Of a DNA stretch of 64,000 nt, positions 1 through 13,730 are shown in pieces. The notes beneath the pieces were generated by a model. It had not been told where the DNA came from, did no database searches, and worked only from the letters and a program-made list of their open reading frames with translations. The stretch lies in NCBI GenBank assembly GCA_008692225.1, contig VICG01000006.1, positions 222,001-286,000 on the forward strand, given 5' to 3'. The stretch comes from Monilinia fructicola. Lineage: Eukaryota > Ascomycota > Leotiomycetes > Helotiales > Sclerotiniaceae. The translations under genes were made by a program, and so were the position numbers. Position 1 is the first letter of the stretch. Each line of letters opens with the position of its first letter.

Positions 1-3000
1 AGGGGTACAAGGTGCAATACACTCGATCTTATCGATTGAAACCCCGAGCTCCTTGCAAATGGCCATAATATGCTGTTGAGAGAATCCTGCGATATTTTGT
101 TTGGCAGCAGTCAGGTATAGATTTTCCTTGCTCTCATCTGGATTTGCAGCAAGGAGTGCTTTAACCAAGCTACCTATTGTGGGATTGCTTCTGACGGTGG
201 CATTGGTCGCATTATTGTATCCGCAGTTTCGCAAGGAGTGAGAAAATGTGACCATCGTAATGGAGTCAATACCGAGTTGGAATATGTTTGAGCTTCGTGT
301 TAACTCAGGGACTGCAACAGGAAACAATCCGACAATATCTTTCACGACATTCTTCTCTTTTTCCGTCCAATCCGCATGAATCTGCTCCGAAGAACTCAGA
401 CTTTGAAGGTTTTCCAAACTCATGTCGTTGAATATTGCTGCAAGTTGTTTTGAGTCTGCTTTATTGTTTGCGTTGAGTGGAAGTGCTTTGATGGGAATAA
501 AATGTGTAGGAACCATGTATCCAGGGAGACGCGATTTACAAGCATCTCTAATGAAGGGAACAACCCCACTGCCTTCCGATTCGTTCTGTACGGAGGCAAC
601 AAAAAAGGTGACAAGCTGTTCTTTGGCTTGAGCTTGATGTTTTAAGACCAGCGTGACGACCTCTTCGAGATCATTCCTGCTTTTCTTGATTACTTCATTG
701 ATTTCACTCAGCTCCAGACGCTGTCCACGAAGTTTGACTTGATCATCAGCACGACCTAGAAAAAGAAATGTACCATCATGTAAGATGCGAACGAGATCTC
801 CAGTACGATATACCCGTTCATTAAACTTGCTAAGAGTGGGAAATCTTTCCGTGGTAAGTTCTGGGCGATTGAGGTATCCTTTTCCGACCAGTTTTCCGGA
901 GACACAAAGTTCCCCAATGCCACCTCTTAGCACGGGCAACTCTGTACCTGGTTTCAAAACGAATGATCCTACGTTATCGAATTGAGGACCAATGTTGGAA
1001 GGCTTCCCATTCTTTGGTACTCGAGGATACATAGTGACACCAATGGTAGCTTCGGTCGGGCCATAGCCGTTGTAAATGCAAGCATGTTCACCCCATACAT
1101 CAAGAATTTCTTGCTTGAGTTGCTCACCACCTGTGATAAACACCCCTTTACATAATGATGGGACATCATCAGGGTGCAATAAGCGAGCAAGACTTGGTGT
1201 TAAATCGATATGAGTGATCCCTAGTTGTTGTATCGCGCCAGGTATGTCTTCGAATATCAGGTCTCTGGGGGCGGAAGCTACGCAAATTCCCACGCTCCAG
1301 CTCCAGAATTGTTCTAAAACACTAACATCGAAATGGAAAGACGCAAATTGTAGCCACTTTGAATCGGTAGTCCAATGACCAGCAAACAATCTTTGAAATG
1401 CGAGCATTGCTTGAATTGCATTTTCGTGAGTTAGCAAACACCCCTTTGGCGTCGTCCCGGTTGTCCCAGATGTGTAAAGACAATAAGAGATATCCGAGGA
1501 AGTAATTTCTCTCGAAAGTTGTGGCATCTCAGGTGAGAATTCACAAAGCACAGCTGGATCAGTGAGATCAATCATTTCACCATCTACAAAAGTTCTCAGA
1601 GTTTGAGCCGGATTACCCGCAGTAATGATCAATTTCGCGGCGGAATCCTCAACGATAAATTTCAAACGATCAGCGGGAGCATTAGGATCCAAAGCAACAT
1701 AACCACAACCAGCCTTCATGATGCCAATAATTGCAAACGAAGCCTCAGCACACTTGTCAAAACAAATAGCAATTATCTCGCCAGGAACACAGTCCCACGT
1801 ATATGGAGCATCTGAGCGACCTTATTAGCTTCATCTTCCAGCTGCTGATATGTCCATTTCTGGCTCCGATAATTTCCTGGCTCTAGACACGTTGCGAACT
1901 CCAACGCGACCTTGTCTGGCCATGTCTTAGCACCTCTTTCAACATACTGATGTAAAAGAGTTACGGAGTCTGGAAGGACTGGATCTTGAGCCGGTGTAAT
2001 AGAAAGTAGGTCTGTTCCGACTTCAGGCGCTAAACTGCATGGATGATCTGGATTCGTAAGTGTATCTAAGAGTAATGCATCGAACTGCTTCACAATTATC
2101 TCGGCATGTGCTCCGGGTATTATATCTTCCCTGAAAGATAGTCGAATAATGATTTCACCTAATCGTGTAGGCTGCACTTCCAGAGAAACGACATAATCAA
2201 CAGTAGCTTCCTCATCGACAACTTTCCATGGCGGATTCATCACATCCTCATCATCAGGTAATTTCTGGTATGCGAATAAAGTATCAAATATTCTTCCCTC
2301 GGGATATCCTCCCCACTTTTGAATTGACGTCAGTGGTGTAAATTGATGCCTGTGAAGCTGAGCATTAGATAGTACGGTTCTAGATAACAGTTCGCTATTA
2401 CTGCCCATCACATTGCAACTGACTGGAAGAGTGACAATGGTTGGAAAGGGGATCAGATTAGCATTATCACACACAGATCGACCAGAGAGGGTCATGCCGA
2501 AAGTGGTAGCATTCTCTCCAGTGTACGCCATTAATAGCCTTGCCCAAGTTGCCTGTCCAGCTGCCTGCATGGTGACCCCAAGGTCTCGACATCTATCCTC
2601 GAGCTCTTTCAACGACGCCTGAGATTTGGCCTCGCAAACCGCATTACTAAGTGCTGCGATACGCAGTGGGGTCAAATCAGGAAATTTGTTGACAACAATG
2701 CGGTTCTCCGGCTGTCCCCAAAACGCCCTCTTTTCATCCTGAGCCCCTGAAGATTCCTTTTCAAAACTGAGCTGAGAAGTGTGTTGATATTAGGGCCTGT
2801 GGCTACTTCTTGAGAATGGTATAACTTCGTAAAGTCCGAGAAAATCATGTGCATAGATTGAGCATCGTATAAAGCATGATGTGCCGTAAATATGAGCATG
2901 GTCTTGTTGTCTTTTTGATCCACGGTCATGTCCCATGGATTTTGAAGACGATCTATTTGCTTTGAGAGTTTCTGTTCCCGACTCGCAAACCATGGGACCA

Positions 3001-6000
3001 CAAATAAATCCTTTTTTTAAATGTGACCATTACAAACGGATGCTCTGCATCTCCAGTTTGAGCAAAAAATGGTTCGAAGCATCTCGTGAGATTTACAAAG
3101 TTTAATCCAAGTATCCCGAACTTCTGTCATTGAATGGCCTTGTAGAAGCTCTAGAGACACGCTGTTAATATATTCATGCCCATCAGAATGTAAACTTTGA
3201 GCAAGCATGCCTTGTTGAACAGCGGTACAAGGCCTGATGGCTTCTATATTGTCTTCTGGAAGTGCAGTTCTCGCAAAAATCGTGTCCCGATATCTTTGGT
3301 AGAAAGCGGCAAAATCAAATTGATCGTTCTCCTCGCTCTTAGAATTTACGTTTTGTTCCAAGTAAGAAGCAACTCTAGCAACAGTAGGATTTTGAAGAAC
3401 ATCGCTGGCAAGTATATTGTGTCCTTGCGCTCTTAAGCGAGAGGCAACTTGAACAGTACTGATGCTGTCAAGACCCAGTCTAAATATGCTGGTATCTCGA
3501 CCAATCTTTTGTAGAGAAACATCTGTGAATTCCGCAATGACATCTCGAATCTCTGATTCTAACCGACTCATCACTTTATTTTGACCTTCTTCCTTCCTGC
3601 AGTCTAGTCTCTTCTTTTCTCTTGCCTCGCTTGTAGTGATGATTTGCGCTCTTAGGGAGGATGAGATTATTTGCCGTCTTGGGTTTTCCAAAGCATTTTC
3701 GAGTATATTCTCGAATTTTTGAATTAGATTATATGCATCTTCGTCTGAAAATATTGAAGTAGATGAATGAAAGACAATTTCAAGGGTATCATTGCGGGGC
3801 TGGGGTATAATTTCACAAACAAGTGGAAAATCCATGGCACCATCATCTTCTACAATGGACCATATAGAAGAGTCTAGGGCTTTCGATGGTTGTTGCAAAA
3901 TAAACAACGTATCAAATAAACGGTTGCCATTAGGACTGAATTTAGATTGAAGTCGTCGTAAAGGAGTGAATTGAAATGGTAAGGAGTTCGCATTTGCATT
4001 TTGTAGCTTTCTGAATGCCTCCAGATAGGTAGACTTGTGAATGTCCACCAATCGAGTTGGAATAGTGTTGAAACAAGGAGCGACCAATCTTTCTATGCCA
4101 TCAACTGGAGCTGTACGGCCACTGACAACATTTCCAAAGCAAACATCAGTAGCTTTGAATAGTTCAGACATAGTAGCAGCCCAAACTGAATGAAATACTG
4201 CCAGAGACGTCGTGCTATGTTTCTTGATATTGTTTTCAATTTGGCTGAGCGGAATCTTTGTTACTAGCTGTTGAACACGAATCCTGGCTTTTTGGACTTG
4301 ATTGGGCCTATTTGAGACATCTTCGAGGTGAAGTTGCTGGTACCCGTGTAAACTAGACTCCCAGAATTCATCAGAAGATTGGATATCCATTGACTTCATA
4401 TGCTGTAAGAACGGAGTAAACGAGATCGTGGTCGGCAAAGAGAGCCCATGATATAGCTTCTCAACTTCATCATAAAGAACTGACAGGGCTACGCCATCGT
4501 AAAGTGCATGGTGCATCGAAACTAATAGACGCTGCTCGCACTCTGAGCGGAGAATATTGAGACTGTAGGGTGGAGTGTCCTTGTTCGTTGAGCCCTCCAT
4601 TTCAATGACTGCATCTTCTAGAGTACTGGAATTGAGATGGCCAAATTCAATTTCGAAATTGTCCAACACGACTTGAACGTAAGGATACTTTTGCATGTCT
4701 GTACTAACAAAACAGGTTCGCAGGATTTCGTGTCTTTGAACCATCCTTGCCAACAACCACGAAGCCTTTCGATATCACCAAAAACATTGAATATTGTATG
4801 ATTACTATATTCAGCACCTGATGAGGTATCGGCCGCGGAAAGCATGGCTTCTTGCAAAGGCGTACAAGGTGTAACTTTCACCGCGGTTCTACCCATTTTT
4901 GTAAATTCGGAAATAGTCGACTTCACAAAATCTTCTGAGATATCAAATTTCGTATTAGCCAACGATTTGTTGCCTACGTCAATTTCCTGAGAATTTGATA
5001 AGTGCTCTGCAAGCCTGACTACAGTCGCGTACTTCAAGATATCGGAGATATTAATTTGCTTTGTCATTACTTGACGTAGCTCTCTAGAAAACGCAATGGC
5101 CGAAATCGAGTCAATACCAAAGCTGAAAAAGGATGTGTTTGGTCCAATATCTTCGATTGAAGTTTGAGAAACATCCGCTAATATAGAGCGTATATTAAGC
5201 TCTAGTTCTGTCCATTGATGATCTATTGAAGATCTAGACGCTCTAGTAGTCGAATCAAGATACTGAATACCGAAACTGTCATACAAGCCAACTAAAGAGC
5301 GCTTGTTAATTTTGCCTTGCGATGTTGAGGGGAGATTAGAAACGGGGATTAGGTTTGAAGGCACCATATAGCTGGGAAGTTTCGACTCAAGTGCCTGGTA
5401 AAGATTGCTAATCATGATTGGATCAACGCAAAGAGGAAGAAAATTCTCGGAGACGTTGAGCCGGGAAGTAAAAAAGGAAACCAAGTGCTGAGAATTACCC
5501 TTCCCATTGATAACCATCGTCACACAGTCCTCGACATCTGGTAGCGAGATCAAAACATTATTAATCTCTCCCAGTTCAACTCGTTGGCCCCTAAATCTTG
5601 ACTTGGTCATCTTTTCGACACGTAAATACGAGAGATCCGTCAGGCAGCAGACGTCCAAAGTCGCCGCTTTTGTATAGGCGCCCATATTTGGGATGATCAA
5701 TAATCTTTCCCTCTTGCTGGGCTCGATTAATATATCCTCTGAATACCTGAGAACCACCAAAGCAAAACTCTCCCTCGCCACCTCTCGGGACCAAGGAGAA
5801 TTCTTTCTCGCGAGCAAGTACAAAGGTTGAAGTATTTCTGAAAGGCGGGCCAATGTTATCAATACGATCGTCTAGGGTAACTCGTGGTTTGACGGTACAG
5901 ATGTTAGTTGTCTCGCTGGGCCCGTATCCCTGATAAAGCCCACGACTAGCCCATGTGTTGAAAACCTTTTGTGTCACAGCCTCTCCAGCGGTGACCAAGA

Positions 6001-9000
6001 ATTTGACCTTGGGCACTTTCTGGGGGTCAATGAGAGCAGCAACGGTGGGTGTCAGGCTGAGATGCGTCACGTCCAGGACACGAATTGCGAGTTCTATATC
6101 TCGAAACAAAACATCCTTCACAGCAGAGCAGAGACATCCACCAATTCTCCATGTAAAGAAAATCTCAAAGACAGAAACATCAAAACGCTTGCGAACAAGA
6201 TTGAAGAAGCCTCGAGTCACTGGTTGCCGGATAGATCTCCACTAGGACATCAAGATTGCTCAAAGGTTGCCTTGAGTGACAAGTACTCCCTTTGGGGTTC
6301 CAGTACTGCCAGATGTAAAGACGCAGTAGGAAATGTTTTCCGGCTTGAACACTGGGGTCAGATTGTCAGTAGAGTGTTGAGATAGGTCAATCTCATCAAT
6401 ATAAATTATTTCTTGCTCGGCGAACTTCTCCAAAGTTGTTCGTGATACAGAGCTTCCAATCAGTGCTTTAACTTTAGCTTCGCGTAGAATATGTTGTAGT
6501 CGGTCCGGGGGTGTATCTGGGGTTACCGGGAGATAACCCGCACCAACCTTTGCAATCGCCAAAATCGAAGCATAAAAATCATGACTTTTCTCCAAGCATA
6601 TACAGATTATATCATCTTGGAGAACACCATGATCAGAAAGATAGTGCCCTAACTGATTTGCGCGATTATTTAGAGCACCATAACTCATGTACTGGATATC
6701 GGAGTTAACGTCATCAATTTTACTGGCAAATGCAATTGCTGAACGATCAGGATCCTCGTTTGCGATTCTTTCAACTGGGGATATCAATGTTTCGGGTCCA
6801 AATTCCAAGCTAGGGGTAGAATTTTCAATAGAGAGTATTTCAGGGTTGCTCTCGCTGAAAACATTTTCAGGAGATTTTTCTGAATTCTCAATGATTGCTT
6901 TTGCTGCTTCCTCGAGTTGACAAAGAAGCATGGCTATCTGAGATTCTGGAAACACTGACTGTTGATAATTTGCCTTGAAATGGATGGTATCAGAAGTAGG
7001 AGTGATCTCGAGAGTTAAATTGAACTCAAGTTGGTCAGCCTGATCAACGAGTAAGACATGCTTTCTGCTATGATCACGACTATGAAGAGTCTGTTGCCAT
7101 ATGAGAAGTGTATCAAATAATTGCTGACGAGGCTCGAAACCATTGAGTGATTTGATGTTGCGAAGCGGAAGGGTGCTATACTCAAGATGCTTCCTATTTA
7201 TACTGTTCGATTCTTCTACCAGGTCTTGGAGAGTAGAAGCCGTTGAGGTATCTATGCGAACTGGCAAAGTTGCTAGACATGGCCCAACGATATCCTCTAT
7301 TCCGGCAATGGGGAGGGTTCTGCCAGAAAATACGGTACCAAAACAAACATCAGATGATCCCAAGTAAGAGGCTAGAATAATAGCGTATGCGGCTTGGAAT
7401 ATAGCTTGTGGACTCGACCCCATTCTTTTTGCCGCCAATTCTATATCCAATGTCGAAAGTCCAGTTAAATGATACGCGACCGCCAACCGAGACGAAGAAA
7501 CCTTTTGTGAGTGGAAGTTTGGCATTTGCCTGAGTTCGAGATCCGACATGTGGTCTTTCCAATAATCTTTTGAGAATTGAGAGTTAAAGGAAAGCCTGCC
7601 ATCACCATAGGCGTTCACAACCTCTGCAAATGACGGGCGTGAAATTGGTATCTCATCTCGCAATAGACAATCAAAATCATCAAGAAGTAGATCCATGGAC
7701 CAAGCGTCATAAAGAGCATGATGGATATGAATCAGTAATTTCAGACAGGATTTGTTTGAAAGAATTTGGAAGTATATAGGATGATGAAGTGATGCAATTT
7801 TGGCAATCTCCAAATCATGGGCAAAGGCGTCCACGTTCTGTATATGTGAATCTGGTAGATTTTTCCAAACAAATTGTATATATCCACTATTATCGGAGGA
7901 CTCTGCAAACCCAGTCCTTAAGATGTGATTATGATGGGCGAGATCATGTAACTTTGTACGAAGGTAGTCAATATTGGTGATTCCAGGTAACTCCAATTCG
8001 ACCCAATTTCGGTACGCTCTCTGATTAAGGGCGGTTTCTGCAAGCATTGCATTTTGAAGCGGAGTACATGGATAGGAGATCTCGATGTTATCTGCATCAC
8101 CATTCAGCACAGCATGCGGGCCCGAGTTGGTGATTGACGCCTTCATTATGGCTGGATCTGGAGTTTCAGGACAAGTTTGGCAAAGTTTCACGAGGGAACT
8201 TAAAGTTTCTGCTTTTAACACTGCTAGAGTGGTAACATTGAAACCCCGCAATCGAAGTTCTCTAGATACTTTGATAGAAACCAGAGAGTCAAGGCCGGCT
8301 GCTGCTAAACGTATATTTGAGGGAAATGAACCAAGTACGTCACGGAGCACCTCTCTTACAGTTATTTCGGTTTGGGTGAGATTTGTGAGATCGTCCTCCC
8401 CTTCACGTTGTTGCTGGTAATTCGCTTCCAGCTTCCTCTTATCTACCTTTCCGGAAGGCAAGTATGGAAACTCTCGAAGAATAATAATCTCGCTAGGCAC
8501 CATGAAGTTTGGTAGCCACTGTGAGCAAGTTCTCAGTACCTGATCTGAATTGATTGCATCGTCATTGGTGAGCGCGAAAACAATGAGTACTCCGCTTAGC
8601 ACAACTGCTACTACAGTCTTGATTCCTTGATGTTTGTAGACAGCATCTTCTACTTCACCAAGTTCAACACGTTGGCCTCTGAGCTTGACTTGCCCACCAC
8701 TCATACGACCGTGAATTTCTATGCTTCCATCTGCAAGGATTCGACCTTTATCGCCTGTCCTATAATAGCTTTTATCTCCCATAGTCACAAATGCAGCCTT
8801 GTTCTGCTCTTCTCTGTTGAGATAGCCATCTGCTAGTTGCGGACCACTTAATATCAGCTCTCCAAGCTCACCTTGGGGAAGGAATCGGAGATCCTGCTCT
8901 GTCCCAGAACCAGACGCTTCTTTCGCTATGAACGCCGACACCGTCTCGAATGGCACTCCAATGTTTCCAGGTTTAGCATTCGCTTCCATTTTTGGATGGA

Positions 9001-9976
9001 TGGTGCAGTGAATGGCTGCTTCAGTGGGTCCATACATTCCGTACAGAAGGCTATCTTTTGTATCAGACCCCCCAAATTCTTCCACGATTGGTCTTGTCAA
9101 CATTTCCCCAATCGTCATCAGCAATTTTAGTTTAGGAACATAGGCTCTTTTTTGCAACAAAGCACCAACAACAGTTGGAGTAAGTTCAACAGCATCTATC
9201 TCTAATTGATTAATCATGCCTGGTAGATCGTTGAGTAGTTGACTACGATTACACCCAACCAACGTCTGACCTCTAGTCAGAGGAAAGAAAATCTCGAATA
9301 CAGAGACATCGAAAGATGGTGCCGCGAACTGGAGAAATCGTTCGAATTTGGGAATAAGTTTCTCGTGTGCCAAAAGAGATTGTGATGCAGCTAGATGGCT
9401 GACTGCAACTCCTTTTGGAGTTCCGCTCGAACCAGAAGTGTACATGACATATGCAAGATCATTGCCGGTGGGCTCACGTGGTTCACTGATACCTTCCAAC
9501 TTTGTTGGAATCGAAGGGAACTCGTTAACGATGATGACTGTGGGACCGCTTTCCCAGGAGACAGACTCTTGGAACTCAGGTGTCGTTATAATAATGCTCG
9601 CCGATATGTCACCTACAACAAATTTTATTCTGTCTTTTGGTGCATCGAGGTTGATGGGGCAAAAGGCCCCTCCAGACTGTAGAATGGCGAGTTGAGAGAT
9701 GTACAGACCAGGTGACTGGGGTAGCAATATGGGCACAATGTGCTGCTGCTGCTGCTGGGATATCTGATTGCTTCTGAGCGTTGATTCGATTTGTGTGACA
9801 AGAGATGCCACACATGCTTGAATATCTTTGTAGCCATACTTTTCTCGTCTGTTGTGAGTAGTAAAGTCAATCGCACAAGAATTTTCGTGTTCATCCCATC
9901 GGATTAAATCATGTAGAAGTTGTGGCCCGGACAAATGTCTTGGCGGATCATTCAAACATGAAATCTTAGTATCCAT
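1..9976 (-). CDS. Ferrichrome-type siderophore non-ribosomal peptide synthetase, 3' end outside window
   Basis: Giant multidomain NRPS that probably assembles an intracellular hydroxamate siderophore of the ferrichrome family. Domains in order with approximate minus-strand positions: A1 9919-8420 (YTSGSSGTPKG, YGPTE, YRTGD); T1 serine near 8287 (GLDSL); C1 8089-6800 (HHALYDA); A2 6760-5330 (TSGSTGTPKG, variant YGPSE); T2 near 5100 (GIDSI); C2 4890-3700 (HHALYDG); T3 near 3470 (GLDSI); C3 3240-2050 (HHALYDA); A3 1985-430 (TSGTTGTTPKG, YGPTE); T4 near 265 (GIDSI); start of C4 at about 30. Every T domain keeps its phosphopantetheine serine and every complete C domain keeps HHxxxD. It starts directly with an A domain at ATG 9976, as ferrichrome synthetases do. 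Eight single-base frame changes (near 6263, 6184, 5594, 4747, 3066, 3014, 2745, 1795) all lie at homopolymers; correcting them gives exactly 3326 codons to the window edge. It is divergent from sidA. Product assignment rests on architecture and the neighbour; the exact siderophore is not determined. Confidence 0.9.
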
Positions 9977-10037
9977 GATGGATCATGCAGGTCGATCCTC
10001 ATAATCTGGCTGACGGCAAGTGCATGTAGTCGTCTAG

Positions 10038-10059
10038 ATCTCCTGTTGTTGCAGGAGAT
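10038..10059 (-). promoter_or_regulatory. Perfect 8-bp hairpin in NRPS 5' leader
   Basis: ATCTCCTG, a 6-nt loop, and CAGGAGAT form a perfect stem 62 nt upstream of the NRPS start codon, probably within the 5' untranslated region. A role in translation is only inferred. Confidence 0.35.
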
Positions 10060-10719
10060 TGCTTGAATTTCACTGCTGTGTATTTGTATTTTGGCATGCC
10101 CAACAATGCTTATATCGTCGAGGTATTAGTTTAAACAAGTCCAGGGTGTTATTCATATGGACGGACTGACCCTCCTATAGAACGTGCAAGAGTGATTAGT
10201 GCTAATATTGAATTAGTCATATAGCAAGAGATGTGAATGATGACCTTTAGAGAGTATGGGATTGGTCGATTGATTCCACTGGTGGTCTTTTGTATTACTA
10301 CCAGACAAGGAAGATAAAGCTAAAAGTGGATGTATTTGCACTCCATTTGTGAATGCAGTGGTGATAAGGAACGAATTGGACGGCATATGAAAGTACCTAG
10401 CTAGTGAATAGGTAAGGCGACGCGAAAGATGCAACCTCAATCGTGCATTTGTCTTGTTAGAAATTGAGAAAAATTGATGGTGTCATTCATTCCATGAGAC
10501 TGCTTGGCAGGGCGTATAGGATACGACAGGTTGTTATTCGTGCCACAAGCGAAAGAGCCGTCGTTTTTGTTTACGGAGTAGTTCTACTGTGTGTGCTTCA
10601 ATGTCACGTTATGAAACTTCTTTCGATAAATTTGATAGTCACTTTATTAGGATAGAGTAAAACTTGTAAGGTATTCTTGAAAGGATGTCATGATACTGCT
10701 CTTGTCGGTGATGATAGTG

Positions 10720-10798
10720 CTATACCTAGGTACGTATACGTATAATACCGAGGTATAGACTGCTATCTCGCACGTGAGACTGTCGATACAGTCACGTG
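10720..10798. promoter_or_regulatory. Two stacked inverted repeats, the second with paired CACGTG boxes
   Basis: First, CTATACCTAGGTA (10720-10732) and TACCGAGGTATAG (10746-10758) are inverted copies with one mismatch, and CGTATACG in the loop is itself palindromic. Second, CACGTG at 10771-10776 and 10793-10798 lie in a near-palindrome whose arms are CACGTGAGACTGT and ACAGTCACGTG. CACGTG is the core bound by basic helix-loop-helix factors in fungi. The block lies about 750-820 bp upstream of the NRPS start, so a promoter role is plausible but unproven. Confidence 0.45.
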
Positions 10799-10805
10799 AT
10801 AGTTC

Positions 10806-10814
10806 TTATCTGAG
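10806..10814 (-). promoter_or_regulatory. One-mismatch SreA-type GATA site
   Basis: The minus strand reads CTCAGATAA, one base from ATCWGATAA, the motif described for the Aspergillus iron repressor SreA. It is about 830 bp upstream of the NRPS start. Weak alone; supported by the four exact copies elsewhere in the same intergenic region. Confidence 0.35.
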
Positions 10815-11305
10815 TTAGCGCCACTGCCGCAGTTTCCCGCTTATTAGTCATGAAGGCCCAAGCCGTCCCGCGATACATACATATGATAAATTTTGAGCAA
10901 CACATCCGAACAACATTATTATCTGGGGGAAGTTCCTCTTGTTATAGTATCATCAGAAGAACCACCTCCACAATGGATTCAGACCTCTTCAACTCATTCT
11001 ACCCAGCTCACCAACCCACTCACATTCCCGTTGAAACACCGGTCGCGTAGAAATGGAAGAGGAGCAAAATGGGCAGCGGCCCAGAGGGGGATGAAGAGAA
11101 CCTCAACAAGGGTAAGGTTAATGTTGTATTGGCTACTGCACCACCCACTTTACCAATGCAAGGTTTTCAAGTTTTTTCCTCTACTGTACTAATGAATTAC
11201 GATGCAATACCCATGTCAGCGGCGGCCGGTCATAACCTTAAGCTGCAGAATGCAGACAAGGATGAGATAGGTGGGGTTTTGACACTGCTAGACAATCCTT
11301 TGATC

Positions 11306-11314
11306 TTATCAGAT
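11306..11314 (-). promoter_or_regulatory. Exact ATCWGATAA GATA site
   Basis: The plus strand reads TTATCAGAT, an exact reverse copy of ATCTGATAA. It lies 1.3 kb upstream of the NRPS start in the interval shared with sidA. Candidate site for an iron-responsive GATA repressor. Confidence 0.5.
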
Positions 11315-13730
11315 GAAAAGTTATCTAATCTGATCCGCACATGCGGTCTTCGGAGTGAAACGGCGCAATATCACCAAATATGATACTATGTACGGTTATA
11401 GACATTAGCTGACAACATCACTATTGGTCATTATCAGCTCAAATGCTCAAGCACTCAAACGTCGTCTCTAAAATCCAGAATAATGACCCCCATCCTTATG
11501 CCATGGCTCGTTCCTTGACATTTCATTTACTATTTGAATCTAAGGACGTCGCACCGTCGAGGTCTTAGCCAAATCTGGCGGCCATTTATGAAGCTCCGAT
11601 GAGACAAAATTCGGGTTTTGATCCCAATATTCTTTTTGGAATTAATGGAATGTGACCGAATATATCAAACCAGCATCAGTCTTGGGGTCATCAACATTGA
11701 TAGACACTGTGACGGCACTGGAATTGAGCACCACTTCAATATCATCCAAAGCACGTTCTATCCCCTGCCTTGCTGCCCAGGTTTATCGAGAACCTATCTC
11801 GTTTGTGGGCTTGCCACCTCGGGGAAAATTGTTGCAGACGTGGGTTTTACAACTTCTGGGACATATTCAGATTGTTTCCTAAACTCAGATCGTGAGAACC
11901 CAAGATCTAACCCTTCGAACTATATCAACACGAGATATGAAATGGTCCCTGAACTCCGAATGACCTACCTCCAACCTTATCTTTATCATGGACATGGTCT
12001 GGTCGCCTGAGTGGACTTTTGAGGCTAACCGTTAGTACTATTATGTCCGGGGCTCTATCAGTTCTTGGAGGGCTGTTTGGCACATGCTGTGGCTTGAAAA
12101 GCTGGTTATTTTTTGTACATCGCCAGCGACTCTGCTCTCAGGCTACTTCAGAATTTGTGTGGTATAAACACAGAAGAAAAGAATTAAGCAATCCACCCAG
12201 ATACTTCCTCGTTTGCAGCACAGACTTGAGGGGTACTCCTTACTATAGCTGCACTGGGTATTGGATGCTAAACCGCATCGAAGTTAGGCATCACAATTAA
12301 TAAACAGAGAGCGCAGACTACCAGGGCAACAGCCCTTGGCGACTTACCTGTTGCTTTTGTATCATTCTCTTCATGTGGCTAAGAACATGATTAACTAGCT
12401 TTCAGGCAGTTCAAATATGCTCTCGTCTAGTGGGATACCTGGTACTATCAGGCGTATACATGATCACTCTCTTGGCCAATTGCTTCTGGAAATTGTGGTG
12501 TAAATATTTACAAGCTTTCAGGAAGGAGAGGAGGCAATATTGAGTGGCAGTACCTCGAGCATACATTCCCGATCCAGAGGTCTTATTAATCGATGAAGCC
12601 ACATCAACTCTTGGCAGGAAAGAGACTCTTCTTTGCGGGAAAACAAAATTTGGGTTGAACTATGACTAACGCTAAGAGGCCCAGAGTCAAGAAGCAATCA
12701 TAGTCATCTTTCATCATCAAACAAACCATGATCATGGCTGCGAATCTTCTTATCAGTCTACAATTTAAATCGAGTTTTAATTTTTGACAACGGAAAAACA
12801 GTACTTATGCGAAGGTGGTTTGAGTGCAGTATTTGGGCTCAATGTAAGTTCATTCTTCCTTTATTATGATGAGACGTAGTATGCGACCCGTTTTGATTTT
12901 AATTGTACCATGATACTGTCTCAGTACCGTGGATAGGTGGAAGACTACGAAGAATTTCGAAGCACTGCATGAATAAACAAGCAGCTAGCCGGATAATGCA
13001 ACGTCCAACGACTCGAAGACAAAACAAAATATCTTCAAAACGCCAAAACGCTCAAGTATATCTCAAGATAGATGTAGCTATATATATATATATACATACA
13101 TATATATATATAATCATGAAGCAGAGCCCAAATCTACCATCCTCCATTATGGGCAACATTTTACCATGTTATGTCAACCTCAACACCATGACTAGCTATA
13201 TTGAGCTCCAACCATAAGGTCACACCTAGAAGCACCAAATTTTTTGATATGATACGATGTGTAACATTTCAAAATCGTCCCGAGGAAACAATTACACCGC
13301 CGTTGACACGTCCCCGGATCGGTGCTTTGGTGCAAAGGCTAGTAATAATGCAGCCTCATGCAGGGCTCACATCCACTTTTTCCGATTGCTCTTTTCCATT
13401 TGCCATCTGGCTTTATGGTATCGAGCAGACAGTTTCCTTTACGTGGTGAACCCCACTATATCTTTCCGCCCATTGAAGTTACGAATCCTATGTCAAGCCA
13501 TCATCCTACACCACCAAATCTAGGACGCCAAAAGTCTTCCCACTTTCATCCATATCTAGTGAATAACGGGAAAATCTTAGTTATCCAAAGTGTCCCTCGT
13601 TTCGGACATGCCTATTCGAACTTAGGAGATCTACACTGTGATTGTACTGTACTTAGAAATTGCTTCTGATACAACTAACTCTCGACAGGGAAAGCCAAAG
13701 GCACAAACAAGGATTATGATTATCTTTTTC

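Noticed and set aside
1..9976. Reading the NRPS as a pseudogene or as six separate genes
   Set aside because: All domains keep their catalytic motifs, every break is a one-base homopolymer change, and the net corrections give an exact multiple of three.
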